This document shows, one piece after another, positions 27,586 through 35,980 of a stretch of DNA of 64,000 bases. Origin of the DNA: Algoriphagus aquimarinus (GTDB lineage: Bacteria > Bacteroidota > Bacteroidia > Cytophagales > Cyclobacteriaceae); NCBI RefSeq assembly GCF_007997215.1, contig NZ_VORW01000005.1, positions 207,808-271,807 of the forward strand. Reading direction: 5' to 3'. Under the pieces are notes generated by a model. The model was not told the origin of the DNA. It ran no database searches and saw nothing but the letters and a program-made list of their open reading frames with translations. Made by a program: the position numbers and the translations under genes. Within the stretch, counting starts at the first letter, position 1; each line of letters opens with the position of its first letter.

Positions 27586-28776
27586 ATGAATAACCGTCAG
27601 CTTTTCTTACAACACTTAGCTCAAACAACAGATTTCCCTTTGATGATCGAGGTGGAAAAAGCGGAAGGAGTATATTTATATGGCCCTAAAGGCGAGAAAT
27701 ACATCGACTTGATCTCAGGAATTGGCGTAAGCAATGTGGGACATCGTCATCCAAAAGTACTGGAAGCGATCTATGGACAACTTGAAAAATACCTACATCT
27801 CATGGTGTATGGCGAATATGTGCAAAGCCCTCAGTCACTTTTAGCTAAAGCACTTTGCGACACCTTACCAGAGAAATTAGACAATGTCTATTTAGTTAAC
27901 AGCGGAAGTGAAGCTATTGAAGGCGCATTAAAACTCGCCAAGCGATACACTGGCAAACCTAATTTGATTTCATGTGTGAATGCTTATCATGGCAGTTCAC
28001 ACGGCTCGCTTAGCGTGGGTGGAAATGAGATTTTCAAACAAGCCTACCGACCTTTACTTCCAGGAGTTAGCCACATAAATTATGGGGAGATCTCCGATTT
28101 AGAAAGTATTGACTCAAATACTGCTGCAGTACTCATAGAAACGGTCCAAGGCGAAGCAGGAATTCGAGTTGCCACGAAGGAGTATTTTCAAGCCTTGCGT
28201 ACCCGATGTGATGAAACAGGCACTTTATTGATTTTGGACGAAGTTCAATGTGGATTCGGTAGAACAGGAAAATTCTGGGCTTTCGAGCATTTTGGGATCA
28301 TACCTGATATTCTTGTTTGTGCCAAAGGAATGGGTGGCGGCATGCCAATAGGCGCATTTATAGCGAATAAAGAGGTAATGGGTGTATTCAAAAACAATCC
28401 TATCCTAGGTCACATCACTACTTTTGGTGGTCATCCCGTTAGTTCAGCAGCGTCATTGGCAACCATACAAATTCTTCAAGAAGAGAAGCTGATTGAGTCA
28501 GTTGAAGAGAAAGCCAATTTGATCAAGTCACTTTTAGTGCACCCAAAGATCAAAAGCATCCGGAATAAAGGATTGCTGATGGCCGTGGAGTTTGATTCTT
28601 TTGATACGCTCAAGCCCATCATTGATCGAGCAATTGAATTGGGAGTGATTACAGATTGGTTCCTTTTCTGCGACGATGCCATGCGAATCGCTCCTCCTTT
28701 GACCATCACGTCAGACGAGATTCATGAAGCCTGTGCTATTATTTTAAAGGCGATTGAAGAAGTATTTCCTTCCTAA
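27586..28776 (+). CDS. class III PLP-dependent aminotransferase (acetylornithine aminotransferase-like)
   Basis: 396 residues, cytoplasmic. The PLP Schiff-base lysine is K247 in VCAKGMGGGMPIGAF; the ring-binding Asp is D218 in LILDEVQCGFGRTG; NSGSEAIEGALKLAKRYTG at about 105-123 is the phosphate-binding block. Bacteroidota carry several such enzymes with varied amine donors, and no arginine-pathway gene is nearby, so the exact substrate (acetylornithine, 4-aminobutyrate or another omega-amine) is open. It is co-directional with the methyltransferase, probably in one transcript. Confidence 0.88.
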   Translation: MNNRQLFLQHLAQTTDFPLMIEVEKAEGVYLYGPKGEKYIDLISGIGVSNVGHRHPKVLEAIYGQLEKYLHLMVYGEYVQSPQSLLAKALCDTLPEKLDNVYLVNSGSEAIEGALKLAKRYTGKPNLISCVNAYHGSSHGSLSVGGNEIFKQAYRPLLPGVSHINYGEISDLESIDSNTAAVLIETVQGEAGIRVATKEYFQALRTRCDETGTLLILDEVQCGFGRTGKFWAFEHFGIIPDILVCAKGMGGGMPIGAFIANKEVMGVFKNNPILGHITTFGGHPVSSAASLATIQILQEEKLIESVEEKANLIKSLLVHPKIKSIRNKGLLMAVEFDSFDTLKPIIDRAIELGVITDWFLFCDDAMRIAPPLTITSDEIHEACAIILKAIEEVFPS

Positions 28777-28907
28777 AACCCCTCATTTATTCACAAGTAA
28801 GAGATTCTTTCCGACGCTAATAGCTAAGCAAATGCTAGAAACTTAAGAGAATCAGGTGGATTAAATGGACCTTGCCAAATTCAAAGTCCTAATAGATGGA
28901 AATCCAT

Positions 28908-30443
28908 CTACTTATTTGTCATCACTTTATAGGTTGGGTCTTCGATAATATTTACATCTATAACCGATTCCGCATTTTTTAGCAAAAGCCTGCAATCCTG
29001 GCTTAAATGTCTTAGATGTACCTTTTTCCCCTGTTTTAGATATTTCTCAGTGATTTTGTGAAGCGCGTCAATGGCAGACATATCTACTACTTTGCTTTCT
29101 CTGAGGTCAATAATTACTTCATCAGGATCTTTCTCCACATCAAATTTCTCTATAAATGCGGTAGTAGAACCAAAGAAAAGCGGGCCATAAATCTCATAAT
29201 GCTTAGCTCCATTTTCATCTACATATTTTCGAGCACGTATTCGTTTGGCACTTTCCCAAGCAAATACAAGTGCTGAAATAACCACTCCTATCAATACTGC
29301 CAAGGCTAAATTGTGTAAAACAACCGTGATCAACGCTACGAGAATACCTACAAAAATATCGTGTCGTGGCATTTTATTAATGATCCTGAAACTTACCCAC
29401 TCAAAAGTTCCTATAGCCACCATCATCATCACACCAACTAAGGCAGCCATCGGAATTTGTTCTATGACAGGACCAGCAACCAAAATAACCCCTAAAATAG
29501 CAGTCGCTCCTACGATTGCAGAAAGTCTAGATCTCCCTCCTGCTCCTATATTGACCAAAGTTTGCGCTACCATGGCACATCCGCCCATGCCACCAAAAAA
29601 CCCGTTTGTGATATTGGCAATACCTTGAGCTGCAGCTTCCCTGTTCGACTGGCCTTTCGTATTGGTTATTTCATCCACCATATTCAGAGTTAGCAAACTT
29701 TCAATCAGGCCAACCCCAGCCATTACAAGAGAATACGGGAAAATGATTTTTAAAGCTTCTAGACTAAATGGGATTTCTGGAATACGAAATGAAGGTAATG
29801 CACCTCCTACAGAAGCAATATTTATAACTTTCTTAGTATCTATATCGAAAAAATAAACTATTCCAAAAACAACTAATATAGCCACTAAGGAAGCTGGAAC
29901 AGCTTTGGTAAACTTTGGCAATACATACACAATAGCGATGGTGAGCATAGTCAACCCTACCATCAGATAAAGTGCTGGGCCTTGCATCCAGGTAGAAACA
30001 CCACCCTCAAAGATTTTAAACTGCTCAATTTGAGCCATAAAAATGATAACAGCAAGACCATTTAGGAACCCGTACATAACAGGTTGTGGTATTAAGCGAA
30101 CAAATTTCCCTAATTTGAATAGACCGACCAGCAATTGTAAGATTCCAGCCAATACAACTGCACCCAAAAGATAATCTACCCCGTGCGAAGCGGCTAGCGC
30201 AATAAGCACGACAACCGTAGCACCAGCACCTCCCGAGACCATACCTGGTCTTCCGCCTAAAATAGCAGTAACTATCCCCATTAAAAACGCTGCGTAAAGC
30301 CCTGTTAAGGGAGGAAGGCCAGCTAGTATAGCAAAGGATAAGGATTCCGGTATCATGGTCATTGAAACCGCAAGCCCTGCTAGAATTTCATTCTTATAAT
30401 TTACTTGTTGTTTAAAATCAAAAAGGTTAATGATTTTCTGCAT
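28908..30443 (-). CDS. SulP family anion transporter with STAS domain
   Basis: 511 residues, inner membrane, about 11-12 helices. The SulP opening (NEILAGLAVSMTMIPESLSFAILAG) is at about 18-42, and GAGGRSRLSAIVGAT is another family block. The cytoplasmic STAS domain occupies about 405-505 (VIIDLRESKVVDMSAIDALH). Substrates in the family are sulfate, bicarbonate or dicarboxylates; this cannot be resolved here. A short perfect hairpin, tagatgga-aa-tccatcta, overlaps the stop codon but lacks a T run. A -7-like box lies about 165 bases upstream. Confidence 0.9.
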   Translation of the reverse strand: MQKIINLFDFKQQVNYKNEILAGLAVSMTMIPESLSFAILAGLPPLTGLYAAFLMGIVTAILGGRPGMVSGGAGATVVVLIALAASHGVDYLLGAVVLAGILQLLVGLFKLGKFVRLIPQPVMYGFLNGLAVIIFMAQIEQFKIFEGGVSTWMQGPALYLMVGLTMLTIAIVYVLPKFTKAVPASLVAILVVFGIVYFFDIDTKKVINIASVGGALPSFRIPEIPFSLEALKIIFPYSLVMAGVGLIESLLTLNMVDEITNTKGQSNREAAAQGIANITNGFFGGMGGCAMVAQTLVNIGAGGRSRLSAIVGATAILGVILVAGPVIEQIPMAALVGVMMMVAIGTFEWVSFRIINKMPRHDIFVGILVALITVVLHNLALAVLIGVVISALVFAWESAKRIRARKYVDENGAKHYEIYGPLFFGSTTAFIEKFDVEKDPDEVIIDLRESKVVDMSAIDALHKITEKYLKQGKKVHLRHLSQDCRLLLKNAESVIDVNIIEDPTYKVMTNK

Positions 30444-30837
30444 GGGTGTAGAATCTGAGATATATAATTGAAATAGGTACCGATAGAAAAAACTTTCGGT
30501 AAGAGAAAGTTGCCAATAAATAACAATTGGAAAAAATGCGTATTAGCCTATACTTAAGGCGGTGTGATTGGGGAAGATGTGTTGGGTGTTCTGTTCATTA
30601 GGTGCTGCAAATGTAGCGTTTCACTGGTAGTCAGGCAAATTAAACTTCAAAAAACACCCTCCAACCTATCAGAGAAGTATTTCGAGGCTATTCCCTGACT
30701 TTGTTTAAAGCGCCTTACTCACTAAAAACAGAAACTACTTATCTATTAAAAGCAGATGCTAGCTACTACTAAAATATAAGTCGCGCATGCTAATTTGATT
30801 CATACCTTCAAGATTAGCCTCCTCAGTCAAACAATCT
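30444..30837. other. 394-base intergenic region
   Basis: Between the SulP gene start and the end of a same-strand propeller lipoprotein gene. It contains one promoter-like box (30608-30615). I see no ORF, repeat or clear terminator. Confidence 0.5.
30608..30615 (-). promoter_or_regulatory. candidate -7 box for the SulP gene
   Basis: TACATTTG on the minus strand, matching TAnnTTTG. It would give a leader of about 160 bases before ATG 30443. Confidence 0.35.
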
Positions 30838-31998
30838 CTAGAGATCTTCAATTTTCATAATGACGAATGCCAATTCATCATTGACATTTTCAAACATCCA
30901 GATGTCCCCATCTTTAGTAAAGTATTTTAGCGGAAGCTTAGCCAGTTCTTGTATCTCAGCTTCAGCAATTAGATTGAAGTCCTTATCAAATACACTTAAA
31001 AAAATATCCGACCCAGCCGATATATAGTCTCCGTAACCATTGAGTTCTTCTCCAAAATGAATTCTTTCTGAAAACCTGAAAAAACGTTCATTTTTCTCAT
31101 CCCAAAAAAAAGATTTGTAATTAAGATCTTCCTCATTTCTTTTAATAATTTCCTTCAATTGACCAGAGGTTCTTTCAACTTCTTTTGGAGGCACATAACT
31201 TTTCTTATCGGCCAGTAAATGGGTATTCCAGCTTTTCGTATAAAGGCTGTCTTTTTCCAAATCAAAAATAAGCACTTCATTGAAGGCAGTATTACTAATA
31301 ATAATTTGCCCATTGACATTTATAGCTGAGGCACTTGGCCCATAGCTTCCTGCTGGAGATCCTTCAAACAAAAGCTTAACATTAAAATCCTTTAGTTTTT
31401 CTAATTCTGGCAACTCTATCTTTTCAAAAGTTTGATCTTTCAAATCAAAATCAAGTATCAGGAGAGATCCACTCTTCTGGTGAAAAATAAATACAATAAG
31501 CCTATCTGAATTATTTTTGACTTGAAAAAATGCTCCTGCATAGTATTCATCAGTTCCAAGGAATTCAGGAGCAATTTTATCCAGTGCCAAATCCCTGACT
31601 AACTGTCCATTTTGATCAAAAATCCTATATAAAAAATAATCCCAGAAAAGTATATTTCCATCCGACCAAAGAGAGAAGTGTGAAACATAGTTAACCACGT
31701 TAAGTACGCCATTGGGACCTTCTTTTTCGAATTGAACCTTTTCTGAAAGTCTAAGTTCATTTAAATCAATCTTCTCTGTGGTATAATCTTGTCTATTAAA
31801 ATTGATCAGATAGCTTTTATCATTAGATAGACCAGAATAATAAAGTTGATCCTGTAAATGAAGAAACTCATCACCTGAATCCACTAGCACAGTGTCTAAT
31901 GAAACTCTAATTTGATCCGAGACTGCCTGCTTTTTCTCTTCTTTTGAAGCACAGGCACTAACAGCTAAAAATAATGCTGCAGCAATTAACAATCTCAT
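30838..31998 (-). CDS. six-bladed beta-propeller-like lipoprotein
   Basis: 386 residues from the ATG at 31998; a TTG three codons upstream is possible but less likely. The lipoprotein signal ends LAVSAC, with Cys at about residue 16, followed by a Lys/Glu-rich spacer. The rest is repeated beta-strand sequence (SLWSDGNILFWDYFLYRIFDQNGQ, split here as WSDGNILFWDY and RIFDQNG; later SVFDKDFNLIAEAEI), like the 6-bladed propeller lipoproteins of Bacteroidota. No catalytic motif is seen and the role is unknown. Monocistronic. Confidence 0.72.
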   Translation of the reverse strand: MRLLIAAALFLAVSACASKEEKKQAVSDQIRVSLDTVLVDSGDEFLHLQDQLYYSGLSNDKSYLINFNRQDYTTEKIDLNELRLSEKVQFEKEGPNGVLNVVNYVSHFSLWSDGNILFWDYFLYRIFDQNGQLVRDLALDKIAPEFLGTDEYYAGAFFQVKNNSDRLIVFIFHQKSGSLLILDFDLKDQTFEKIELPELEKLKDFNVKLLFEGSPAGSYGPSASAINVNGQIIISNTAFNEVLIFDLEKDSLYTKSWNTHLLADKKSYVPPKEVERTSGQLKEIIKRNEEDLNYKSFFWDEKNERFFRFSERIHFGEELNGYGDYISAGSDIFLSVFDKDFNLIAEAEIQELAKLPLKYFTKDGDIWMFENVNDELAFVIMKIEDL

Positions 31999-32145
31999 AA
32001 AAAGCAATGTTAGAATTCAATTAAAAACCTTTTGAACTAAAAGCTAATTGAATTCAATCTAAAAATTCATTTTGAGATGTTACAAAAAGTTAAATCGAAT
32101 TGGCACTATAATTCAAGCGATATTTCCTTATAGAAATTTCAAATT

Positions 32146-32706
32146 CTACAGAATCCCCTTCTCTGGATGTCTTCCTGTTACAGTTCTTCCGAAGACTTTT
32201 AATTCTTCGATTTGCGCATCCATATTTCCATCTGGATAGATGCATGGACCTATACCGGCTTCCTTCTTCTTATAATCAAGGTAGCCAACAATTATAGGAA
32301 CATTTGCTCCCAGTGCAATATGGTAAAATCCTGATTTCCATTTTTTCACCTGACCTCGAGTTCCTTCTGGTGTCACCATGATTACGAGTTCGTCTCGCTC
32401 ATTTAACATGGTGACCATGGATTCAGTATAGGTTTGTTTCTTACCTCCGGGAATACGTTTCCTATCAATAGCAATTGCTCCAAGCCCTTTAAGTAACCAA
32501 CCCAAAGGACCTACCATTACTTCCTTTTTGATGGTAAAACGTACTGGAATATCCATGAGAAAGAATGCTGCACGAGCATACAAGATATCCCAATTGGAGG
32601 TGTGTGGAATTGCAATAAGCACCGCTTTTTTCAATCCTTTCGGCCACTGATTATTCAAAGACCAGCCTGAAATCCAAAACACAATACGAGACAAAAACTT
32701 CATCAT
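32146..32706 (-). CDS. small PlsC-like 1-acylglycerol-3-phosphate acyltransferase
   Basis: 186 residues, short for the family. The catalytic motif is the variant PHTSNWD (His and Asp four apart), and VTPEGTRGQVKKWKSGF is the acyl-acceptor block. An N-terminal hydrophobic stretch suggests membrane association. It would acylate a lysophospholipid or related acceptor. The start overlaps the patatin stop by 4 bases, so it is translationally coupled; ATG 32703 is an alternative one codon in. It is last in an MBL-patatin-PlsC operon. Confidence 0.82.
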   Translation of the reverse strand: MMKFLSRIVFWISGWSLNNQWPKGLKKAVLIAIPHTSNWDILYARAAFFLMDIPVRFTIKKEVMVGPLGWLLKGLGAIAIDRKRIPGGKKQTYTESMVTMLNERDELVIMVTPEGTRGQVKKWKSGFYHIALGANVPIIVGYLDYKKKEAGIGPCIYPDGNMDAQIEELKVFGRTVTGRHPEKGIL

Positions 32707-33506
32707 GCTATACTAGATTTATTACTTTTCACTGCTAATTCCAAAATCGAAGGGTTATTTTCAATGTAATTCATCGTGTAATCATAACCGAAGCCATATA
32801 ATTCAGAGGCTTTTTTAATATCAAATACGCCATATCTTCCAAGTCCTGGAGGCTCAATGAAATAGTCACACTTAGATTTTCGAGTGTACACATTATAATT
32901 CATAGCCATAATTACAGAGCGCTCGATCAGTTTTTTCATATTACTGACATTACTTTCTTCCGGTAGCTGATTGCAATGCACACCAATCACATAATCTGTA
33001 ACTCCTTCCAGCGGCTCTACCGGCATATTATTAAGAACTCCTCCGTCCACTAGGTATCTTTTTCCAATAACAATAGGATCAAACATGCCTGGAATGCAAG
33101 AAGAAGCCATAATTGGGCGGATCAACTCCCCTTCTGAGTAATACCTGACTTTTGCTTTTTTGATATCAGTAGCAGCTACGGTGAGAGGAATCTGCAACTT
33201 AGAAAAATCATCGTGATCAAGATAAAGCTTAAATAGATTACCCACAGAATCCATTTTCAGGAATCCTGTTAGGGAAATCGCTGGACGCAAAAACTTAAAA
33301 TAATTAGTTTCTACGATTATTTTAAGGATTTCTTCAGGTGTATAGCCTTGGCAAAACATCGCTCCAACGATAGCTCCAGCTGAAGTCCCAGAAACTTTCG
33401 TAGGGTAAATCCCAGACTCAGTGAGCGCCTTTAACACTCCCAAGTGTGAAATCCCTCTAACACCTCCACCAGAAAGAGCAATACCTATCTTAAGGTTAGA
33501 TTTCAT
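32703..33506 (-). CDS. patatin-like phospholipase
   Basis: 267 residues, serine lipase/acyl hydrolase. The oxyanion loop is SGGGVRG at 12-18; the nucleophile S42 is in GTSAG; its partner D154 is in VDGG. This is the RssA-like cytoplasmic type with no signal peptide. It would release fatty acids from phospholipids or acyl-glycerol esters. It overlaps the MBL gene by 11 bases upstream and the acyltransferase by 4 bases downstream. Confidence 0.9.
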   Translation of the reverse strand: MKSNLKIGIALSGGGVRGISHLGVLKALTESGIYPTKVSGTSAGAIVGAMFCQGYTPEEILKIIVETNYFKFLRPAISLTGFLKMDSVGNLFKLYLDHDDFSKLQIPLTVAATDIKKAKVRYYSEGELIRPIMASSCIPGMFDPIVIGKRYLVDGGVLNNMPVEPLEGVTDYVIGVHCNQLPEESNVSNMKKLIERSVIMAMNYNVYTRKSKCDYFIEPPGLGRYGVFDIKKASELYGFGYDYTMNYIENNPSILELAVKSNKSSIA

Positions 33507-34335
33507 CTAGTCTGAATGTTTGATCCAAGCGCACGCCTCTGTCTGTCATTTTCACAGTACAGCACTCATTTTCAGCATCGTGTTCAAGGAATAAAACATA
33601 CTCCTCACGTGCAGCTTCTTCTAGAAATTTTGCTTTTTCATCCATCGTGACTAAAGGTCGAGTATCGTAACCCATCACATAAGGCAATGGAATATGCCCA
33701 ACAGAAGGAAGCAAATCAGCTACAAAAACTACCGTCTTTCCTTTATACTGGATTTTTGGAAGCATTTGTTTATCCGTGTGTCCATCTGCAGTGATAAAAT
33801 CAAATCCAGGTAAGAATGACTTCTTATCCAGATCCAAATAACCCAATTGGCCCAACTCCTGCATTGGAAGGATATTCTCTTCAAGGAAAGAAGCTTTCTC
33901 ACGGGGATTTGGGATAGTTGCCCACTGCCAATGCTCTTTATTTGACCAGTAAGTGGCTCTTGGAAAAGTCATCTCATATTGCCCGTGTGAGCCATATTTC
34001 ACTCCACCTCCACAATGATCAAAATGCAAATGCGTCAAAAAATTATCTGTGATTTGGTGAGGGCTAACACCCAGTTTCTTCAGGTTTTGATCCAAAGAAT
34101 CATCGCCATGAAGATAAAAATGAGAGAAAAACTTAGCATCCTGCTTATTCCCAATACCATTATCAATTAATACAATCCTATTTCCATCGACTACAAGAAG
34201 AGATCTCATCGCCCATGTGCAAAGGTTATTCTCGTCAGCTGGATTTGTTCGAGACCAAAGCGTTTTAGGTACCACCCCAAACATGGCTCCTCCATCCAGT
34301 TTGAAAAATCCTGTATTAACTACGTGTAATTCCAT
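33496..34335 (-). CDS. MBL-fold metallo-hydrolase
   Basis: 279 residues. Metal ligands are H102, H104, D106 and H107 in THLHFDH, with FLEHDAE near the C-terminus giving the last His. The opening (NTGFFKLDGGAMFG) resembles the lactonase/AHL-hydrolase-like MBL subgroup, but the substrate is not known. First gene of the MBL-patatin-PlsC operon; the accA terminator lies just upstream. Confidence 0.88.
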   Translation of the reverse strand: MELHVVNTGFFKLDGGAMFGVVPKTLWSRTNPADENNLCTWAMRSLLVVDGNRIVLIDNGIGNKQDAKFFSHFYLHGDDSLDQNLKKLGVSPHQITDNFLTHLHFDHCGGGVKYGSHGQYEMTFPRATYWSNKEHWQWATIPNPREKASFLEENILPMQELGQLGYLDLDKKSFLPGFDFITADGHTDKQMLPKIQYKGKTVVFVADLLPSVGHIPLPYVMGYDTRPLVTMDEKAKFLEEAAREEYVLFLEHDAENECCTVKMTDRGVRLDQTFRLDEI

Positions 34336-34351
34336 GATATGAAAGAAAAAT

Positions 34352-34375
34352 CCCGGATTTTGTAAGAAATCCGGG
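34352..34375 (-). terminator. intrinsic terminator of accA
   Basis: A 9-bp stem, cccggattt/aaatccggg, with a 6-base loop; on the minus strand it is followed by ATTTTTCTTTC. It lies between the accA stop and the MBL start. Confidence 0.75.
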
Positions 34376-34386
34376 CTTAAATTATG

Positions 34387-35334
34387 TTACTCAACTACTA
34401 CACCCATCGAACAATACTTGTCGATGCGTTGATCTATTCTTTTCTCTGGCTTGATTTTATCTAATTCCTTCAATGCTTGAAGAATAGCTTCCTTAAGCGT
34501 GATAGCCATTTTTTTCATATTTCTATGTGCTCCACCAAGTGGCTCAGGAATTATACCGTCAACCAATCCATTGCCTTCCATGTCTATGGCAGTCAATTTA
34601 AGAGCCTCAGCTGCCTGTTCTTTGTAATCCCAACTTCTCCAAAGAATCGTAGAGCAGTTTTCTGGGGAAATCACCGAATACCAAGAGTTTTCAAGCATAA
34701 GAACACGATCTCCAATAGCGATACCCAAAGCTCCTCCTGATGCACCTTCACCTATGATGATGCAAATAACAGGGACTTTCAGCATAAACATATCTCTGAT
34801 ATTACGCGCAATCGCTTCACCTTGCCCTCTTTCTTCAGCTTCCAAACCTGGAAATGCACCTGGAGTATCGATCAAAGTGATGATAGGCTTACCAAACTTC
34901 TCTGCCATTTTCATTAAGCGAAGAGCCTTTCTGTAGCCTTCAGGATTTGCCATCCCGAAATTTCTCATCTGACGCTGCTTGGTATTTCTACCTTTCTGCT
35001 GTCCGATGAACATCACTGACCTGCCATCCAAATCTCCTAGACCGCCTATCATAGCCTTATCATCTCCTACATTCCTATCTCCATGCAGCTCGACAAAATC
35101 ATTTGTCATCTCATAGATATAATCCAGTGCATAAGGTCTATCAGCGTGCCTAGATAGCTGAACTCGCTGCCAGCGCGTCAGATTTTGAAAAGTTTCTTTC
35201 TTCAAAGCAAGAATTTTATCTTCAAGGGATACAATATCTGAGCTTAAATCGATATTTCTGCCAATAGCCAAATCCTTCATTTCCTGAAGTTTCTGTTCTA
35301 AATCAGCTATAGGTTTTTCGAATTCTAATACCAT
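34387..35334 (-). CDS. accA: acetyl-CoA carboxylase carboxyltransferase subunit alpha
   Basis: Transfers carboxyl from carboxybiotin to acetyl-CoA to give malonyl-CoA, the first step of fatty acid synthesis; works with AccD. The ATG at 35334 gives 315 residues, the normal length, starting [16 protein letters not shown]. An open frame extends 38 codons further but contains the TATCTTTG promoter-like box, so it is not translated. Motifs are [34 protein letters not shown] and [12 protein letters not shown]. accB, accC and accD are not in the window. Confidence 0.97.
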   Translation of the reverse strand: MVLEFEKPIADLEQKLQEMKDLAIGRNIDLSSDIVSLEDKILALKKETFQNLTRWQRVQLSRHADRPYALDYIYEMTNDFVELHGDRNVGDDKAMIGGLGDLDGRSVMFIGQQKGRNTKQRQMRNFGMANPEGYRKALRLMKMAEKFGKPIITLIDTPGAFPGLEAEERGQGEAIARNIRDMFMLKVPVICIIIGEGASGGALGIAIGDRVLMLENSWYSVISPENCSTILWRSWDYKEQAAEALKLTAIDMEGNGLVDGIIPEPLGGAHRNMKKMAITLKEAILQALKELDKIKPEKRIDQRIDKYCSMGVVVE

Positions 35335-35355
35335 TCTGGTGATTTTTGGGAAAAA

Positions 35356-35363
35356 CAAAGATA
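35356..35363 (-). promoter_or_regulatory. candidate -7 box for accA
   Basis: TATCTTTG on the minus strand, 22 bases before ATG 35334, an exact TAnnTTTG match. Its position rules out the longer accA frame. Confidence 0.5.
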
Positions 35364-35450
35364 AGCATATACCCTTGGGAATTAAAATTTTTAATGAGGA
35401 GTGGATATTTATAAATATATAAGAATTCAAAAAATCCTTAAAAAACAAAA

Positions 35451-35474
35451 AAGTCCCGAATTTCTTCGGGACTT
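35451..35474 (-). terminator. intrinsic terminator of the tRNA-Asp cluster
   Basis: A 10-bp stem, aagtcccgaa/ttcgggactt, with a 4-base loop. On the minus strand it is followed by TTTTGTTTTTT, 4 bases after the first tRNA-Asp 3' end. Confidence 0.9.
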
Positions 35475-35478
35475 AATG

Positions 35479-35552
35479 CGGAATGGACGGGACTCGAACC
35501 CGCGACCTCCTGCGTGACAGGCAGGCATTCTAACCAGCTGAACTACCACTCC
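35479..35552 (-). tRNA. tRNA-Asp (GTC)
   Basis: 74 bases, complete cloverleaf: acceptor GGAGTGG/CCATTCC with one G-T pair; D arm with GTTC/GAAT; anticodon stem CCTGC/GCAGG around loop CTGTCAC (anticodon GTC); T loop TTCGAGT; discriminator G, as expected for Asp. CCA is not encoded. Identical to the copy at 35703-35776. Confidence 0.97.
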
Positions 35553-35581
35553 AATGGTTTTAAATTGAGATTTTTTTATCT

Positions 35582-35655
35582 CATACAAGTGATTTCGAAC
35601 TTGTGACCTTTCCGATGTATCGGGACAAGCATCTCACAAGCTGAACTACCACTCC
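35582..35655 (-). pseudogene. decayed tRNA-Asp-like copy
   Basis: Lies between the two intact tRNA-Asp genes. The 5' part, GGAGTGGTAGTTCAGCT, is identical to them. The anticodon arm is replaced by CCCGATACATCGG, a small palindrome, so no GTC anticodon remains. A GTTCGAAATC T-loop-like segment persists inside a new perfect stem (ACAAGT/ACTTGT), but the 3' acceptor strand no longer pairs with GGAGTGG. A functional tRNA is very unlikely. The 3' limit is approximate. Confidence 0.75.
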
Positions 35656-35702
35656 AATATTTTAATTGTCACTAGTTGATGAACTTTTTCATCAAATTTA
35701 AG

Positions 35703-35776
35703 CGGAATGGACGGGACTCGAACCCGCGACCTCCTGCGTGACAGGCAGGCATTCTAACCAGCTGAACTACCACTCC
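35703..35776 (-). tRNA. tRNA-Asp (GTC), second copy
   Basis: All 74 bases identical to 35479-35552, with the same cloverleaf and GTC anticodon. This is the upstream member of the minus-strand cluster, so both would be processed from one precursor that also contains the relic between them. About 200 AT-rich bases separate it from the sensor kinase gene. Confidence 0.97.
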
Positions 35777-35980
35777 GTTTTTTTCAAATTCGAGACCGTT
35801 TTAGATTTCTCTTCAACTACCCCGTTTTTGAGTGATGCAAAGGTATGTTTTAGATTTGTTATTGCAAAAGTAGATTCGAATTTTTGCGTTAATAATTCGT
35901 ATGAACTTCTATTTCAATGAGATATTTTTTCAACTCTATTGCTTATGCAATGCTCAAATGCTTTCAAAACTGAGAATCCA

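Noticed and set aside
28894..28909. Hairpin over the SulP stop codon as a terminator
   Set aside because: Perfect 8-bp stem but a 2-base loop and no T run on either side, so an intrinsic terminator is not supported.
29245..29628. A 127-codon open frame antisense to the SulP gene
   Set aside because: Its composition (Thr, Ile, Ala and Pro runs) is the reverse reading of transmembrane codons; not a gene.
35335..35448. N-terminal extension of accA to 35448
   Set aside because: The extension contains the TATCTTTG promoter-like box and lacks family resemblance; the ATG at 35334 matches normal AccA length.
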